Positions 40,001 through 47,588 of a DNA stretch of 64,000 bases are shown here, one piece after another; positions within the stretch are counted from its first letter, which is position 1, and every line of letters starts with the position of its first letter. A model generated the notes under the pieces. It was not told the origin of the DNA and searched no databases. It saw nothing but the letters and a program-made list of their open reading frames with translations. This DNA comes from Cellulosimicrobium cellulans. Its GTDB lineage: Bacteria > Actinomycetota > Actinomycetes > Actinomycetales > Cellulomonadaceae. The position numbers and the translations under genes were made by a program. The stretch covers positions 2,356,001 through 2,420,000 of the forward strand of contig NZ_JAFBCN010000001.1 in NCBI RefSeq assembly GCF_016907755.1. The letters are read 5' to 3'.

Positions 40001-42147
40001 CGGTCGGCCGCGGCGTCGTGGTCGTCCGCGGCGAGGGTGTCGGTCTCGCGCACCCAGGCGCCGAGCGCGCGCCCGAGCTCGGCGGGCCGGCCGGGGGAGT
40101 CGCCCTTCCAGAACGGCAGGCGCCCGGGGATGCCCGGCGCCGGGGTCACCAGCACGCGGTCGGGCGTGATGTCCTCGATGCGCCACGTGCTCGACCCGAG
40201 CGTGAAGGTGTCGCCGACCCGCGACTCGTACACCATCTCCTCGTCGAGCTCGCCGACGCGCTTCCCGCCGCGTGGCGCCCGGCCGCCCGCGGTGTCCGGG
40301 TCTCCGGCGACGGTCCCGGTTCCGGAGTCCGTCGCGAGGAAGACGCCGTACATCCCGCGGTCGGGGATCGTCCCGCCGCTCGTCGCTGCCAGGCGCAGCG
40401 CGCCCGGGCGCCCCGTGATCCGGCCCGACGCGCGGTCCCACACGATGCGTGCGCGCAGCTCGCCGAAGTCCTCGCTCGGGTAGCGTCCGGCCAGCATGTC
40501 GAGCACCGCGTGCAGCGGCGCGTCGCCCAGGTGGGCGTAGGGCGCGCTGCGCCGCACGACGGTGGCGAGCTCGGCGACGGTCCACTCGTCGACCGCGACC
40601 ATGGCCACGACCTGCTGCGCGAGCACGTCGAGCGGGTTCGCGAGCACGTGCAGCTCCTCGATGCCCCCGGTGCGCATGCGCTCGGCCACGACGGCCGACG
40701 GCACGAGGTCGCCCCGGTGCGTGGGGAACACGACGCCGTGCGAGACGGCGCCCACCTGGTGCCCCGCGCGCCCGATGCGCTGGAGCCCGGACGCGACCGA
40801 CGGCGGGGCGCCGACCTGCACGACGAGGTCGACCGCGCCCATGTCGATGCCGAGCTCGAGGCTCGACGTCGCGACGACCGCGGGCAGGCGGCCGTCCTTG
40901 AGCTCGGTCTCCGTGCGCGTGCGCTCCGCGCGGCTCATCGACCCGTGGTGGGCACGCGCGATGACGGGCTCGGCGCCGGAGCTCGCGCCCGACTGCGCCT
41001 GCACCTGGGCCGCGGTGATCGTGCCCGGGTCGAGCACGTCCTCGCCCTGGCGCTCCGCCCACACCTCGTTCATGCGCGCCGTGAGCCGTTCGGCGCCGCG
41101 TCGCGAGTTGGTGAAGACGAGCGTGGAGCGGTGGTCGGCGACCAGGTCGACGACGCGCTCCTCGACGTGCGGCCACACCGACGGCCGCGGAGGGCGCACG
41201 TCCGGCGCCCCGGTGGGTCGCGAGGTCGCCGGTCCAGACAGGTCGGGCTCGCCCGGGGGCAGGGGCGGGAGGTCGTCGAGCCCCGTCCCCGGTGCCGTGC
41301 CACCACCACCCGGGCGCGCCGCCGTCCGTCGCGAGGTGTCGGGCACGAGGGCCGCAGAGCCGAGGTCCGCGAGGTCGGGGACGGGCACCACGACGTCGAC
41401 CTCGATGCGCTTGCTCGCGGGCGGCTGCACGACGACCACCTCGCGACCGGCCTCCGCCTCCGGGCGGTGGCCGCCGAGGAACGTCGCGACGGCCTCGACG
41501 GGCCGGACCGTCGCCGACAGCCCGACGCGCTGCGCCGGCGGGCGGTCCTGCGCCTCGAGGAAGGCGTCGAGCCGCTCGAGGGACACCGCGAGGTGCGCGC
41601 CGCGCTTGGTCCCGGCCACCGCGTGGATCTCGTCGACGATCACGGTCTCGACGCCCGCGAGCCCGGCGCGCGCCTGCGACGTGAGCACGAGGAAGAGCGA
41701 CTCGGGCGTCGTGATGAGGATGTCCGGCGGGTGCGTCGCGAGGCGGCGGCGCTCGCTCGTGGGGGTGTCGCCCGTACGGGTGCCGACGACGACGTCCGGC
41801 ACCTCGAGCCCCAGGCGCACCGCCGCCTGGCGGATGCCCGCGAGCGGCGACCGGAGGTTGCGCTCGACGTCCGCCGCGAGCGCCTTGAGCGGCGAGACGT
41901 ACACGACGCGGCAGCGCTGCCCACGCGCGACCTCCTCGCCGGACGCCGGCGCGGCCATGATCCGGTCCAGCGACCACAGGAACGCCGCGAGCGTCTTGCC
42001 CGACCCGGTCGGGGCGACGACGAGCGCGTGCCGGTCGCTCGACACCGCGTCCCACGCCCCCGCCTGCGCGGCGGTCGGGGCGTCGAACGCGCCCGAGAAC
42101 CAGGCGCGCGTGGGCGCGGCGAAGCGCGCGAGCGGGTCCACGGTCAC
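37060..42147 (-). CDS. lhr: Lhr-family ATP-dependent helicase, full length
   Basis: A 1695-residue superfamily 2 helicase. Lhr is a 3'-5' translocase with RNA:DNA unwinding activity linked to DNA repair. Walker A is APTGSGKT at residues 45-52. Motif II is the Lhr-typical VDEIHAVAG, motif III is GLSATVRP, and the second RecA domain carries STLVFTNSRRGAERL and IGRAGHQ. A winged helix, the Lhr-core beta-barrel and the long Lhr-CTD follow. Arg/Pro-rich, low-complexity inserts lie near residues 320-350 and 1400-1600. The GTG at 42147 is preceded by CACAAT with a 6-base gap, so it may be leaderless. Confidence 0.95.
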   Translation of the reverse strand: MTVDPLARFAAPTRAWFSGAFDAPTAAQAGAWDAVSSDRHALVVAPTGSGKTLAAFLWSLDRIMAAPASGEEVARGQRCRVVYVSPLKALAADVERNLRSPLAGIRQAAVRLGLEVPDVVVGTRTGDTPTSERRRLATHPPDILITTPESLFLVLTSQARAGLAGVETVIVDEIHAVAGTKRGAHLAVSLERLDAFLEAQDRPPAQRVGLSATVRPVEAVATFLGGHRPEAEAGREVVVVQPPASKRIEVDVVVPVPDLADLGSAALVPDTSRRTAARPGGGGTAPGTGLDDLPPLPPGEPDLSGPATSRPTGAPDVRPPRPSVWPHVEERVVDLVADHRSTLVFTNSRRGAERLTARMNEVWAERQGEDVLDPGTITAAQVQAQSGASSGAEPVIARAHHGSMSRAERTRTETELKDGRLPAVVATSSLELGIDMGAVDLVVQVGAPPSVASGLQRIGRAGHQVGAVSHGVVFPTHRGDLVPSAVVAERMRTGGIEELHVLANPLDVLAQQVVAMVAVDEWTVAELATVVRRSAPYAHLGDAPLHAVLDMLAGRYPSEDFGELRARIVWDRASGRITGRPGALRLAATSGGTIPDRGMYGVFLATDSGTGTVAGDPDTAGGRAPRGGKRVGELDEEMVYESRVGDTFTLGSSTWRIEDITPDRVLVTPAPGIPGRLPFWKGDSPGRPAELGRALGAWVRETDTLAADDHDAAADRLSSAGLDAWASDNLLAYLREQRDATGRVPDDRTVVVERFRDELGDWRVVVHSPYGAKVHAPWALVLAARLRERYGVDAAAMHADDGIVLRLPDTGDSWLEGSSDGTGGLGGDAPVVPVEDLLLDPDEVLDAVRDELGGSVMFASRFREAAARALLLPRRRPDRRQPLWQQRQRSAQLLSVASQYPEFPIVLEAARECLQDDFDVAALTDLMRDLAAGRVRLVEVTTPTPSPFAQSLLFGYTAQFLYDGDAPLAERRAAALSLDPTLLAELLGGDGVAAQLADLLDPAQIERTEAELGALAPERQARHAEDVWDVLRRVGPLTDAEVAARTREDVRADAGAWVRELEAARRVIRVRLAGVAPERAVQWAVVEDAGRLRDALGVALPVGIPEVFTEPVPDPLGDLVRRHARTHGPFTAGDLATRLGLGVAVVVQTLERLEAARIVVRGRLRPESIGGTGDDWCDAEVLRVLRRRSLAALRAEVEPVPAETLGVFLPRWQGLGALRGSDGLLRVVEQLSGAAVPASALETLVLPSRVTDYTPTMLDELTTTGEVVWCGHAPLPGSGGGDGLVSLHLAEWAPLTLPDPGPAPGSGLHATLLDLLDGSGGYFLPRLAERAGADVGPTLEALWDLVWSGHVTNDGLGSLRARLGAGGGAHRAPRAPARARPVGRGRFAGLRPPTSPDTTLRGGAGRWSALPPREPDPTRRAHALARVLLDRHGVLTRAVAPAEGVAGSFRAVYRVLSELEATGAARRGYFVEHLGGSQFALPGAVDQLRTDAQDRERAIESAAARGSGTGSDALPPLRPDDRTSRGGPRPGAVLLAATDPANPYGAALPWPARPSAVDPGPGTAASPVAPATAGPPSGSAASPARAATGTDASRGHRPGRKAGAVVVLSDGDLALYVERGGRSVLSFVDGPRLAEASAELVRAVRAGRLGKVVVQRVDGVEALAGAGTTATPADDAVQALLDAGFRPTPRGLRAA

Positions 42148-42153
42148 CCGCCC

Positions 42154-42159
42154 ATTGTG
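42154..42159 (-). promoter_or_regulatory. Weak -10 element (CACAAT) for lhr
   Basis: On the minus strand CACAAT ends 6 bases before the GTG at 42147. It keeps the A2 and T6 of TANNNT but lacks the first T. Confidence 0.3.
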
Positions 42160-42228
42160 GTCGTGCCCACCCACACGCGCCGCGCGACGCGAGGCAGACG
42201 CGCCGCCCGTGCGACGGAAGCCGTCCGA

Positions 42229-42290
42229 GCGCTGCGTCGGCGGGCGAGCGATGCGTCCCGGGACGCATCGCTCGCGCACGGCCGCAGCGC
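42229..42290. repeat. Perfect 32-base palindrome inside a larger inverted repeat
   Basis: GCGAGCGATGCGTCCC (42244-42259) is followed directly by its exact reverse complement (42260-42275). An outer pair GCGCTGCG (42229-42236) and CGCAGCGC (42283-42290) encloses it. It lies between the divergent lhr and DUF3046 genes, so it is not a terminator for either. It could be an operator for a dimeric regulator or a cruciform-forming element. Confidence 0.85.
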
Positions 42291-42341
42291 CCGCCAGGTG
42301 GAGGGGACGGGACGGCCGTCCGTCCGTGGGAGGCTGGTGCC

Positions 42342-42575
42342 GTGCGCTACCGCGAGTTCTCCGAGCTGGTCGACGAGGTGTTCGGCGCGTCCCTGGGGCG
42401 CGCCTACGTCCGCGAGCAGGTGCTGTCCGCGCTCGACGACCGGACCGCCGCCCAGGCCCTCGAGGACGGTGTCGAGCCGCGCGTCGTCTGGCACGCCCTG
42501 TGCGACGCCCTCGACGTGCCCGACGCGCGGCGCTGGGGCCACGATGACCACCGCCAGGCCCCGCCGCGCCGCTGA
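42342..42575 (+). CDS. DUF3046-domain protein
   Basis: A 77-residue protein of the DUF3046 family, found next to recA in many actinobacteria (for example Rv2738c). The family core MRYREFSELVDEVFGASLGR, RAYVREQVLSALDDRTAAQ and VWHALCDALDVPDARRWG is clear. Function is unknown. The GTG at 42342 has GGGAGG at 42328-42333; the overlapping GAGGCT could also be a weak leaderless -10. Here it is separated from recA by a phosphodiesterase and an MBL gene. Confidence 0.88.
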   Translation: MRYREFSELVDEVFGASLGRAYVREQVLSALDDRTAAQALEDGVEPRVVWHALCDALDVPDARRWGHDDHRQAPPRR

Positions 42576-42644
42576 CCCGGTCCGCGCCCGCCGGCCGGCG
42601 ACGGCCGAGGGGCGCGACGGGCCGCGCGCCGCGATGATGGCCGC

Positions 42645-44828
42645 ATGAGCGCTCCCGCCCGAGGCCGTGCCGCGGTCCGCGTGACCGCGGCCGACGTGCG
42701 CGGAGCGGCCTGGTCGCTCGTCTCGACGACGGTCGGCCTCGGGCTCGCGATCTGGTTCGTGCCCGGGGTCGAGGTCACCAACCCGTGGTCGCTCGTCCTC
42801 GCGGCGCTCGCGGTCGGCCTGGGCGACGTGCTCCTGCGCCCCGTGCTCCGACGGCTCGCGCACCGGTTCGGCGTGGTCGGTGCGCTCGTGTCCGGCGTGG
42901 TGGCGCAGCTCGCGGTCGCGTGGGCCGCCCTCACGTACCTGCCGGGGTTCCGGAGCGGCTCGTGGGTGGACGTGCTCGCGGTCCTCGTGCTCGCGGCCGT
43001 CCTCATGGCGCTCGGACGCTGGGTGGTCGGTGCGAGCGACAACGAGTACGTCCTGGGCGACCTGCTCCGGCGGGCGCGCCGGCAGGCCGGCTTGCCGCGG
43101 AGCGACGCGCGGACGGCGGGTGCGACCACGCCCCCGGCGGGCCTGCTCGTCGTCCTGCTCGACGGCGTCGCGCGCCCCACGCTCGACTACGCGCTCCAGG
43201 CGGGGCTGACCCCGACGCTCGCGCGCTGGCTCGGGGACGGGAGCCACCGCCTGACGACCTGGTGGGCGCGCGTGCCCGCGACGACACCGGCCTCGACGAT
43301 CGGCCTCCTGCACGGCTCGACCGAGCACGTGCCCGCGTTCCGCTGGTGGTCGCGCGCCCTCGGGCGGCTCGTCGTGACGAACCGCCCCGCCGACGCGGCG
43401 GCGGTCGAGGCGCGCACGAGCGACGGCTCCGGGCTCCTCGCGGGCGGGGGCGTCGCCGTCTCCACGATGTTCTCCGGAGACGCGGCGACGAGCCTGCTCG
43501 TCATGAGCCGTGCGCGCGAGGGCCTCGGGCCGGGGCAGATGTTCGTGCACTTCTTCGCGAGCCCGTTCGTGCTCGTCCGGGCCGTCGTCGTGGCGCTCGG
43601 CGAGCTCGTCAAGGAGCTGTACCAGGGGTGGCAGCAGGCCGTGCGCGGCGTCGAGCCCCGCGTCTCGCGCCTCGGCTGGTACCCGGTGCTGCGCGCGGTG
43701 ACGAACGTCGTGCTGCGCGACCTCAACACGACGCTCGTCGCGGAACAGCTCGTGCGCGGGGCGCCGGTCGTGTGCGTCGACCTCGTCGACTACGACGAGA
43801 TCGCCCACCACGCCGGGCCGCTGCGCCCCGAGTCGCTGCGCGCGCTCGAAGGGCTCGACCGCGTCGTCGGCCTCTGGGAGCAGGTCGCCGCGGTGGCCCC
43901 GCGCCGCTACGACGTCGTCGTGCTCTCGGACCACGGGCAGTCCCTCGGGTCCACGTTCGAGCAGGTCGAGGGTCGGTCCTTCCTCGACGAGGTCCGCCGG
44001 CTGATGGAGCTCCGGCCCGGCCCGCACGACGGGCCGCGCCCGGGCGAGGGCGCCGCACGCGGCGAGGGGCGCCGTCGGGCCACCGCCCCGGACAGCGAGG
44101 CCTGGGGCCCGACCAACACCGCCCTCAACGCCCTGCGGCCGACGGCGCCGGACGCCGCCCCGGAGGGCGCGGGCCGCATGCTGGTCGGCCCGGACCGCTC
44201 GGAGCGACGTGGCGGACCCGAGACCGCCGCGCCGCCCGAGCTCCCGGAGGTCGCCGTCGTCGGGTCCGGCAACCTGGGCATGGTGTGGTTCCCGCGCGAG
44301 CCGCGGCGGCTCACGGGGGACGAGGTCCGCGACCGGTGGCCGGGGCTGCTCCCGGGGCTCGTCGCCAACCCCGCGGTCGGTGTCGTCGTCGAGCGCGGGG
44401 CCGGTGGGGAGCCCCGGGCGCACGGGCGCGGCGGCTCGCGCGACCTGCGCACCGGGGAGGTCGTGGGGGAGGACCCGCTCGCGGGCTACGGGTCCCGCGC
44501 GGCGGCGGACCTGCTGCGCGTGGCGGGCCTCGAGGACGCGGGGGACCTCGTGCTCGTCTCGCGCGTGGACGAGGTCGGGATGGTGCACGCGTTCGAGGGG
44601 CTGGTCGGGTCGCACGGCGGCCTCGGCGGGGCCCAGAACGAGGCGGTCCTGCTGCATCCTGCGCACCTGGTGCTGCCCGACGACGAGCTCGAGGACGTGG
44701 ACGGCGCGCGGATGCTCGTCGGGGCCGAGGCGGTCCACCGGCGCCTCGTCGCCTGGCTCGGCGACCTCGGCCTGCGACCCGCTGCGCCCGCGGCGGAGGG
44801 GGCTCGGCGGCGGGAGGGGGAGCCGTGA
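42645..44828 (+). CDS. Membrane-anchored phosphodiesterase (alkaline phosphatase superfamily) with holin-like N-terminus
   Basis: A 727-residue fusion. The first 125 residues hold about four membrane helices resembling the small phage-holin-family-4 membrane domain (VVGALVSGVVAQLAVAWAAL). From about residue 160 the protein has the nucleotide pyrophosphatase/phosphodiesterase fold: VVLLDGVARPTLDYAL with the first metal Asp, TTPASTIGLL with the likely Thr/Ser nucleophile near 213, DYDEIAHHAG near 385, VVLSDHGQS near 427 and GSHGGLGG near 655. A Gly/Arg-rich insert lies around 470-530. The substrate is unknown; nucleotides, lipids or teichoic acid are possible. The MBL gene overlaps its stop codon. 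Confidence 0.85.
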   Translation: MSAPARGRAAVRVTAADVRGAAWSLVSTTVGLGLAIWFVPGVEVTNPWSLVLAALAVGLGDVLLRPVLRRLAHRFGVVGALVSGVVAQLAVAWAALTYLPGFRSGSWVDVLAVLVLAAVLMALGRWVVGASDNEYVLGDLLRRARRQAGLPRSDARTAGATTPPAGLLVVLLDGVARPTLDYALQAGLTPTLARWLGDGSHRLTTWWARVPATTPASTIGLLHGSTEHVPAFRWWSRALGRLVVTNRPADAAAVEARTSDGSGLLAGGGVAVSTMFSGDAATSLLVMSRAREGLGPGQMFVHFFASPFVLVRAVVVALGELVKELYQGWQQAVRGVEPRVSRLGWYPVLRAVTNVVLRDLNTTLVAEQLVRGAPVVCVDLVDYDEIAHHAGPLRPESLRALEGLDRVVGLWEQVAAVAPRRYDVVVLSDHGQSLGSTFEQVEGRSFLDEVRRLMELRPGPHDGPRPGEGAARGEGRRRATAPDSEAWGPTNTALNALRPTAPDAAPEGAGRMLVGPDRSERRGGPETAAPPELPEVAVVGSGNLGMVWFPREPRRLTGDEVRDRWPGLLPGLVANPAVGVVVERGAGGEPRAHGRGGSRDLRTGEVVGEDPLAGYGSRAAADLLRVAGLEDAGDLVLVSRVDEVGMVHAFEGLVGSHGGLGGAQNEAVLLHPAHLVLPDDELEDVDGARMLVGAEAVHRRLVAWLGDLGLRPAAPAAEGARRREGEP

Positions 44829-45628
44829 GTGTCCGTGTGACGTGGCTCGGCCACTCGAGCGTCGTCCTCGACGTGCCGTCCGGTCGCTCCGGCGTGCCGG
44901 GCGTGCGCCTCGTCACCGACCCGCTCCTGCACCGGCACGCCGGGATGCTGCGGCGGCGCGGGGAGCGGCCCGCCGCGGTGTGGCAGGACAGCGACGCCGT
45001 CCTGCTGTCCCACCTGCACCACGACCACGCCGAGCTGCGCTCGCTGCGCCTCCTCGGCGACGTGCCCGTGCTCACGGCTCCGGCGAACGCGCGGTGGCTG
45101 CGCGCCCGGGGCCTGCGCGGGGTCGGTCTCGACGACGCGTGGCACGCGGTCGGCCCGGCCGCGGCGGGGGTCGAGGTGCGCCTCGTGACGGCGGTGCACG
45201 GGCACCGGCCGATGCCGCACCGGCCCAACGCGGCGAACGGGCACCTCGTGCGGTCGGACGGTCCGGGCGGAGTGCGGGTGTGGGTGGTCGGGGACACCGA
45301 GCACTATCCGGACATGGTCCACCTGCCGGCGCTCGCGGGCGGTCCGGTGGACGTCGCGCTCGTGCCGGTCGGCGGGTGGGGGCCGCGGCTCTCGGGCGGG
45401 CACCTCGGCCCGGTGCAGGCGGCACGGGTGTGCGCCGAGGTGGGCGTGGGCGTCGCGATCCCGGTGCACTGGGGCACGCTCCACGCGCCGGGCGGGCGGC
45501 ACCTCCCGCGCGGCTGGATGGACCACGCGGGGGCGGCGTTCGAGGCGGCGGCGCAGCGCGAGGCCCCCGGGACGCGCGTCGTGGTCCTGCGCCCGGGGCG
45601 GTCGTGGTCGTCGTCGGACGACGCGTGA
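44825..45628 (+). CDS. Metallo-beta-lactamase-fold hydrolase (UPF0173/NAPE-PLD-like)
   Basis: A 267-residue MBL-fold protein. It begins VRVTWLGHSSVVLDV, the usual start of the UPF0173/UlaG/NAPE-PLD group. The metal motif is LSHLHHDHAEL, followed by VVGDTEHYPDM and IPVHWGTLHAPG. Members cleave phosphodiesters or lactones, so a link to the phosphodiesterase just upstream is plausible. The GTG at 44825 overlaps that gene's stop codon (GTGA) and GGGAGGGGG precedes it, which implies coupled translation and a shared pathway. Confidence 0.88.
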   Translation: MSVRVTWLGHSSVVLDVPSGRSGVPGVRLVTDPLLHRHAGMLRRRGERPAAVWQDSDAVLLSHLHHDHAELRSLRLLGDVPVLTAPANARWLRARGLRGVGLDDAWHAVGPAAAGVEVRLVTAVHGHRPMPHRPNAANGHLVRSDGPGGVRVWVVGDTEHYPDMVHLPALAGGPVDVALVPVGGWGPRLSGGHLGPVQAARVCAEVGVGVAIPVHWGTLHAPGGRHLPRGWMDHAGAAFEAAAQREAPGTRVVVLRPGRSWSSSDDA

Positions 45629-45667
45629 GCGGTGCGGTCGTGACACGCCGAGGTGCGCGTCCCGGGA

Positions 45668-45683
45668 TCGAACACGTGTTCGG
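45668..45683 (+). promoter_or_regulatory. LexA-binding SOS box of recA
   Basis: TCGAACACGTGTTCGG matches the Gram-positive/actinobacterial SOS box TCGAAC-N4-GTTCGA at all fixed positions but the last. It abuts the -10 hexamer TAGAGT (45685-45690), so LexA binding would block the recA promoter. Confidence 0.85.
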
Positions 45684-45684
45684 C

Positions 45685-45690
45685 TAGAGT
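45685..45690 (+). promoter_or_regulatory. -10 element (TAGAGT) of recA
   Basis: TAGAGT lies just after the SOS box. It would give a leader of about 140 bases before the recA ATG at 45839. Within that leader I see no clear structure. Confidence 0.55.
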
Positions 45691-45838
45691 TGTGCACAGG
45701 GCGCGCTCCGGCGGGTCCAGGACGCCGGTCCGGCACGACGATCCACAGGCTCGAGGGTCGCCGGAGCCGCGTGTCGGTGGCTGCCCGTAGCGTCGGGCCA
45801 CAACGAACAGATGAACGTCGAACCGAAGGTGGACTGAC

Positions 45839-46957
45839 ATGCCCGCACCCGCAGACCGCGAGAAGGCGCTCGAGGCAGCCCTCGCCCAGATCGACCGGAG
45901 CTTCGGCAAGGGCTCCGTGATGCGCCTCGGCGAGGAGGGCCGCGCCCCCGTCGAGGTCATCCCCACGGGCTCCATCGCGCTCGACATCGCGCTCGGCATC
46001 GGCGGCCTGCCGCGCGGGCGCGTCATCGAGGTGTACGGCCCGGAGTCCTCCGGCAAGACCACCGTCGCGCTGCACGCCGTGGCGAGCGCCCAGCGCGCCG
46101 GAGGCATCGCGGCGTTCATCGACGCCGAGCACGCGCTCGACCCCGAGTACGCCAAGAAGCTCGGCGTGGACACGGACGCGCTCCTGGTCTCCCAGCCGGA
46201 CACCGGCGAGCAGGCGCTCGAGATCACGGACATGCTCATCCGCTCGGGCGCGCTCGACATCATCGTCATCGACTCCGTCGCGGCCCTCGTGCCCAAGGCG
46301 GAGATCGAGGGCGAGATGGGCGACAGCCACGTCGGTCTCCAGGCCCGCCTCATGTCGCAGGCGCTGCGCAAGATCACCGGTGCGCTCAGCGCGTCCGGGA
46401 CCACCGCGATCTTCATCAACCAGCTCCGCGAGAAGATCGGCGTGTTCTTCGGCTCGCCCGAGACGACGACCGGCGGCAAGGCGCTGAAGTTCTACGCGTC
46501 CGTCCGCCTGGACATCCGCCGCATCGAGACCCTCAAGGAGGGCACCGACGCCGTCGGCAACCGGACCCGCGTCAAGGTCGTCAAGAACAAGATGGCGCCG
46601 CCGTTCAAGCAGGCCGAGTTCGACATCCTCTACGGGGTCGGCATCTCCCGCGAGGGTGGCCTCATCGACATGGGCGTGGAGCACGGGTTCGTGCGCAAGT
46701 CCGGGTCGTGGTTCACCTACGGCGGCGACCAGCTCGGGCAGGGCAAGGAGAACGCGCGCTCGTTCCTGCGCGACAACCCCGACCTCGCGAACGAGCTCGA
46801 GAAGAAGATCAAGGAGAAGCTCGGCGTCGGGGCCAAGGTCGACGCACCGGCCGACCCGGCCGTGGGCGTGACGGTCCCGGCCGACGCCGCTCCGGCCGCT
46901 CCCGCCGCGACGAAGGCCCCGGCCGCGGCCGCCAAGGGGAAGAAGTCACCGTTCTGA
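45839..46957 (+). CDS. recA: Recombinase RecA
   Basis: RecA forms filaments on single-stranded DNA for recombination and triggers LexA self-cleavage. The 372-residue protein has Walker A GPESSGKT (about residues 66-73), [12 protein letters not shown], Walker [21 protein letters not shown], loop L1 [18 protein letters not shown], and loop L2 starting [20 protein letters not shown]. It has no intein. The C-terminal tail is Ala/Pro/Lys-rich rather than strongly acidic. recX follows. Confidence 0.98.
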   Translation: MPAPADREKALEAALAQIDRSFGKGSVMRLGEEGRAPVEVIPTGSIALDIALGIGGLPRGRVIEVYGPESSGKTTVALHAVASAQRAGGIAAFIDAEHALDPEYAKKLGVDTDALLVSQPDTGEQALEITDMLIRSGALDIIVIDSVAALVPKAEIEGEMGDSHVGLQARLMSQALRKITGALSASGTTAIFINQLREKIGVFFGSPETTTGGKALKFYASVRLDIRRIETLKEGTDAVGNRTRVKVVKNKMAPPFKQAEFDILYGVGISREGGLIDMGVEHGFVRKSGSWFTYGGDQLGQGKENARSFLRDNPDLANELEKKIKEKLGVGAKVDAPADPAVGVTVPADAAPAAPAATKAPAAAAKGKKSPF

Positions 46958-47073
46958 TCGAGGAGCGGGACGGGGACGAGGGCGTCGAGGCCGTCGACCC
47001 GCCCGACGAGGACGACGGGCGCCGTGCCGGCCGCAAGGCCGGGCGGCGCCCGCGCCCGACCCTGCACGAGCTC

Positions 47074-47583
47074 GTGGAGCGCGGCGAGATCAGCGACGCC
47101 GACCTTGCCGAGCGCGCGCGGGAGACGGTGCTGCGCATCCTCACGGCCGCGCCGAAGAGTCGCGCGGAGCTCGCGCAGTCGCTCGCGCGCAAGGGTTACC
47201 CCGAGCACGTCGTGCTGCCGATCCTCGACCGGTTCGAGGAGGTCGGCCTCGTCGACGACGCGCAGTACGCCGAGATGATCGTCCGCACCCGGCACGCCGA
47301 GCGCGGGCTGTCACGCCGCGCGATCTCCACCGAGCTGCGGCGACGCGGCATCGACGGCGAGGTCGGCGCCGCGGCGCTCGAGCAGGTCGACGACGACTCC
47401 GAGGCCGACGCGGCCCTGGATCTCGCCCGCACGCGCCTCGCCCGCACGCGTGGCCTCGACCGCGACGTACGGGTACGCAGGACCGTCGGCGCGCTCGCCC
47501 GCAAGGGCTACAGCCCGTCGCTGGCGTTCGAGATCGTCCAGCGAGAGCTCGATGCCGAGGCGGCAGGCTCCGTGCTCGACTGA
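47074..47583 (+). CDS. recX: Regulatory protein RecX (start uncertain)
   Basis: RecX binds RecA filaments and limits their activity. The 169-residue product from GTG 47074 has the RecX core: [40 protein letters not shown], and [20 protein letters not shown], then a third repeat with [16 protein letters not shown]. The same frame is open upstream with coding-like codon use, and at 46954 a CTG overlaps the recA stop codon (CTGA); no ATG, GTG or TTG lies between. If translation starts there, about 40 acidic-then-basic residues are added. It converges with gluD, only 5 bases away. Confidence 0.85.
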   Translation: MERGEISDADLAERARETVLRILTAAPKSRAELAQSLARKGYPEHVVLPILDRFEEVGLVDDAQYAEMIVRTRHAERGLSRRAISTELRRRGIDGEVGAAALEQVDDDSEADAALDLARTRLARTRGLDRDVRVRRTVGALARKGYSPSLAFEIVQRELDAEAAGSVLD

Positions 47584-47588
47584 GGGCG

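Noticed and set aside
36152-42268. A minus-strand open frame of about 2000 codons spanning lhr and nei2 in the nei2 frame
   Set aside because: Only the last 280 codons match a protein (Nei2). The rest is Arg/Gly/Pro-rich translation of lhr in another frame, expected at this GC content.
37360-42648. Very long plus-strand open frame antisense to lhr
   Set aside because: Repetitive Arg/Ala/Gly/His composition with no recognisable domain; lhr on the other strand has clear motifs throughout.
42645-43020. Holin-like membrane domain as a sign of a prophage
   Set aside because: It is fused to a phosphodiesterase in a core-gene neighbourhood, and no other phage gene is present.
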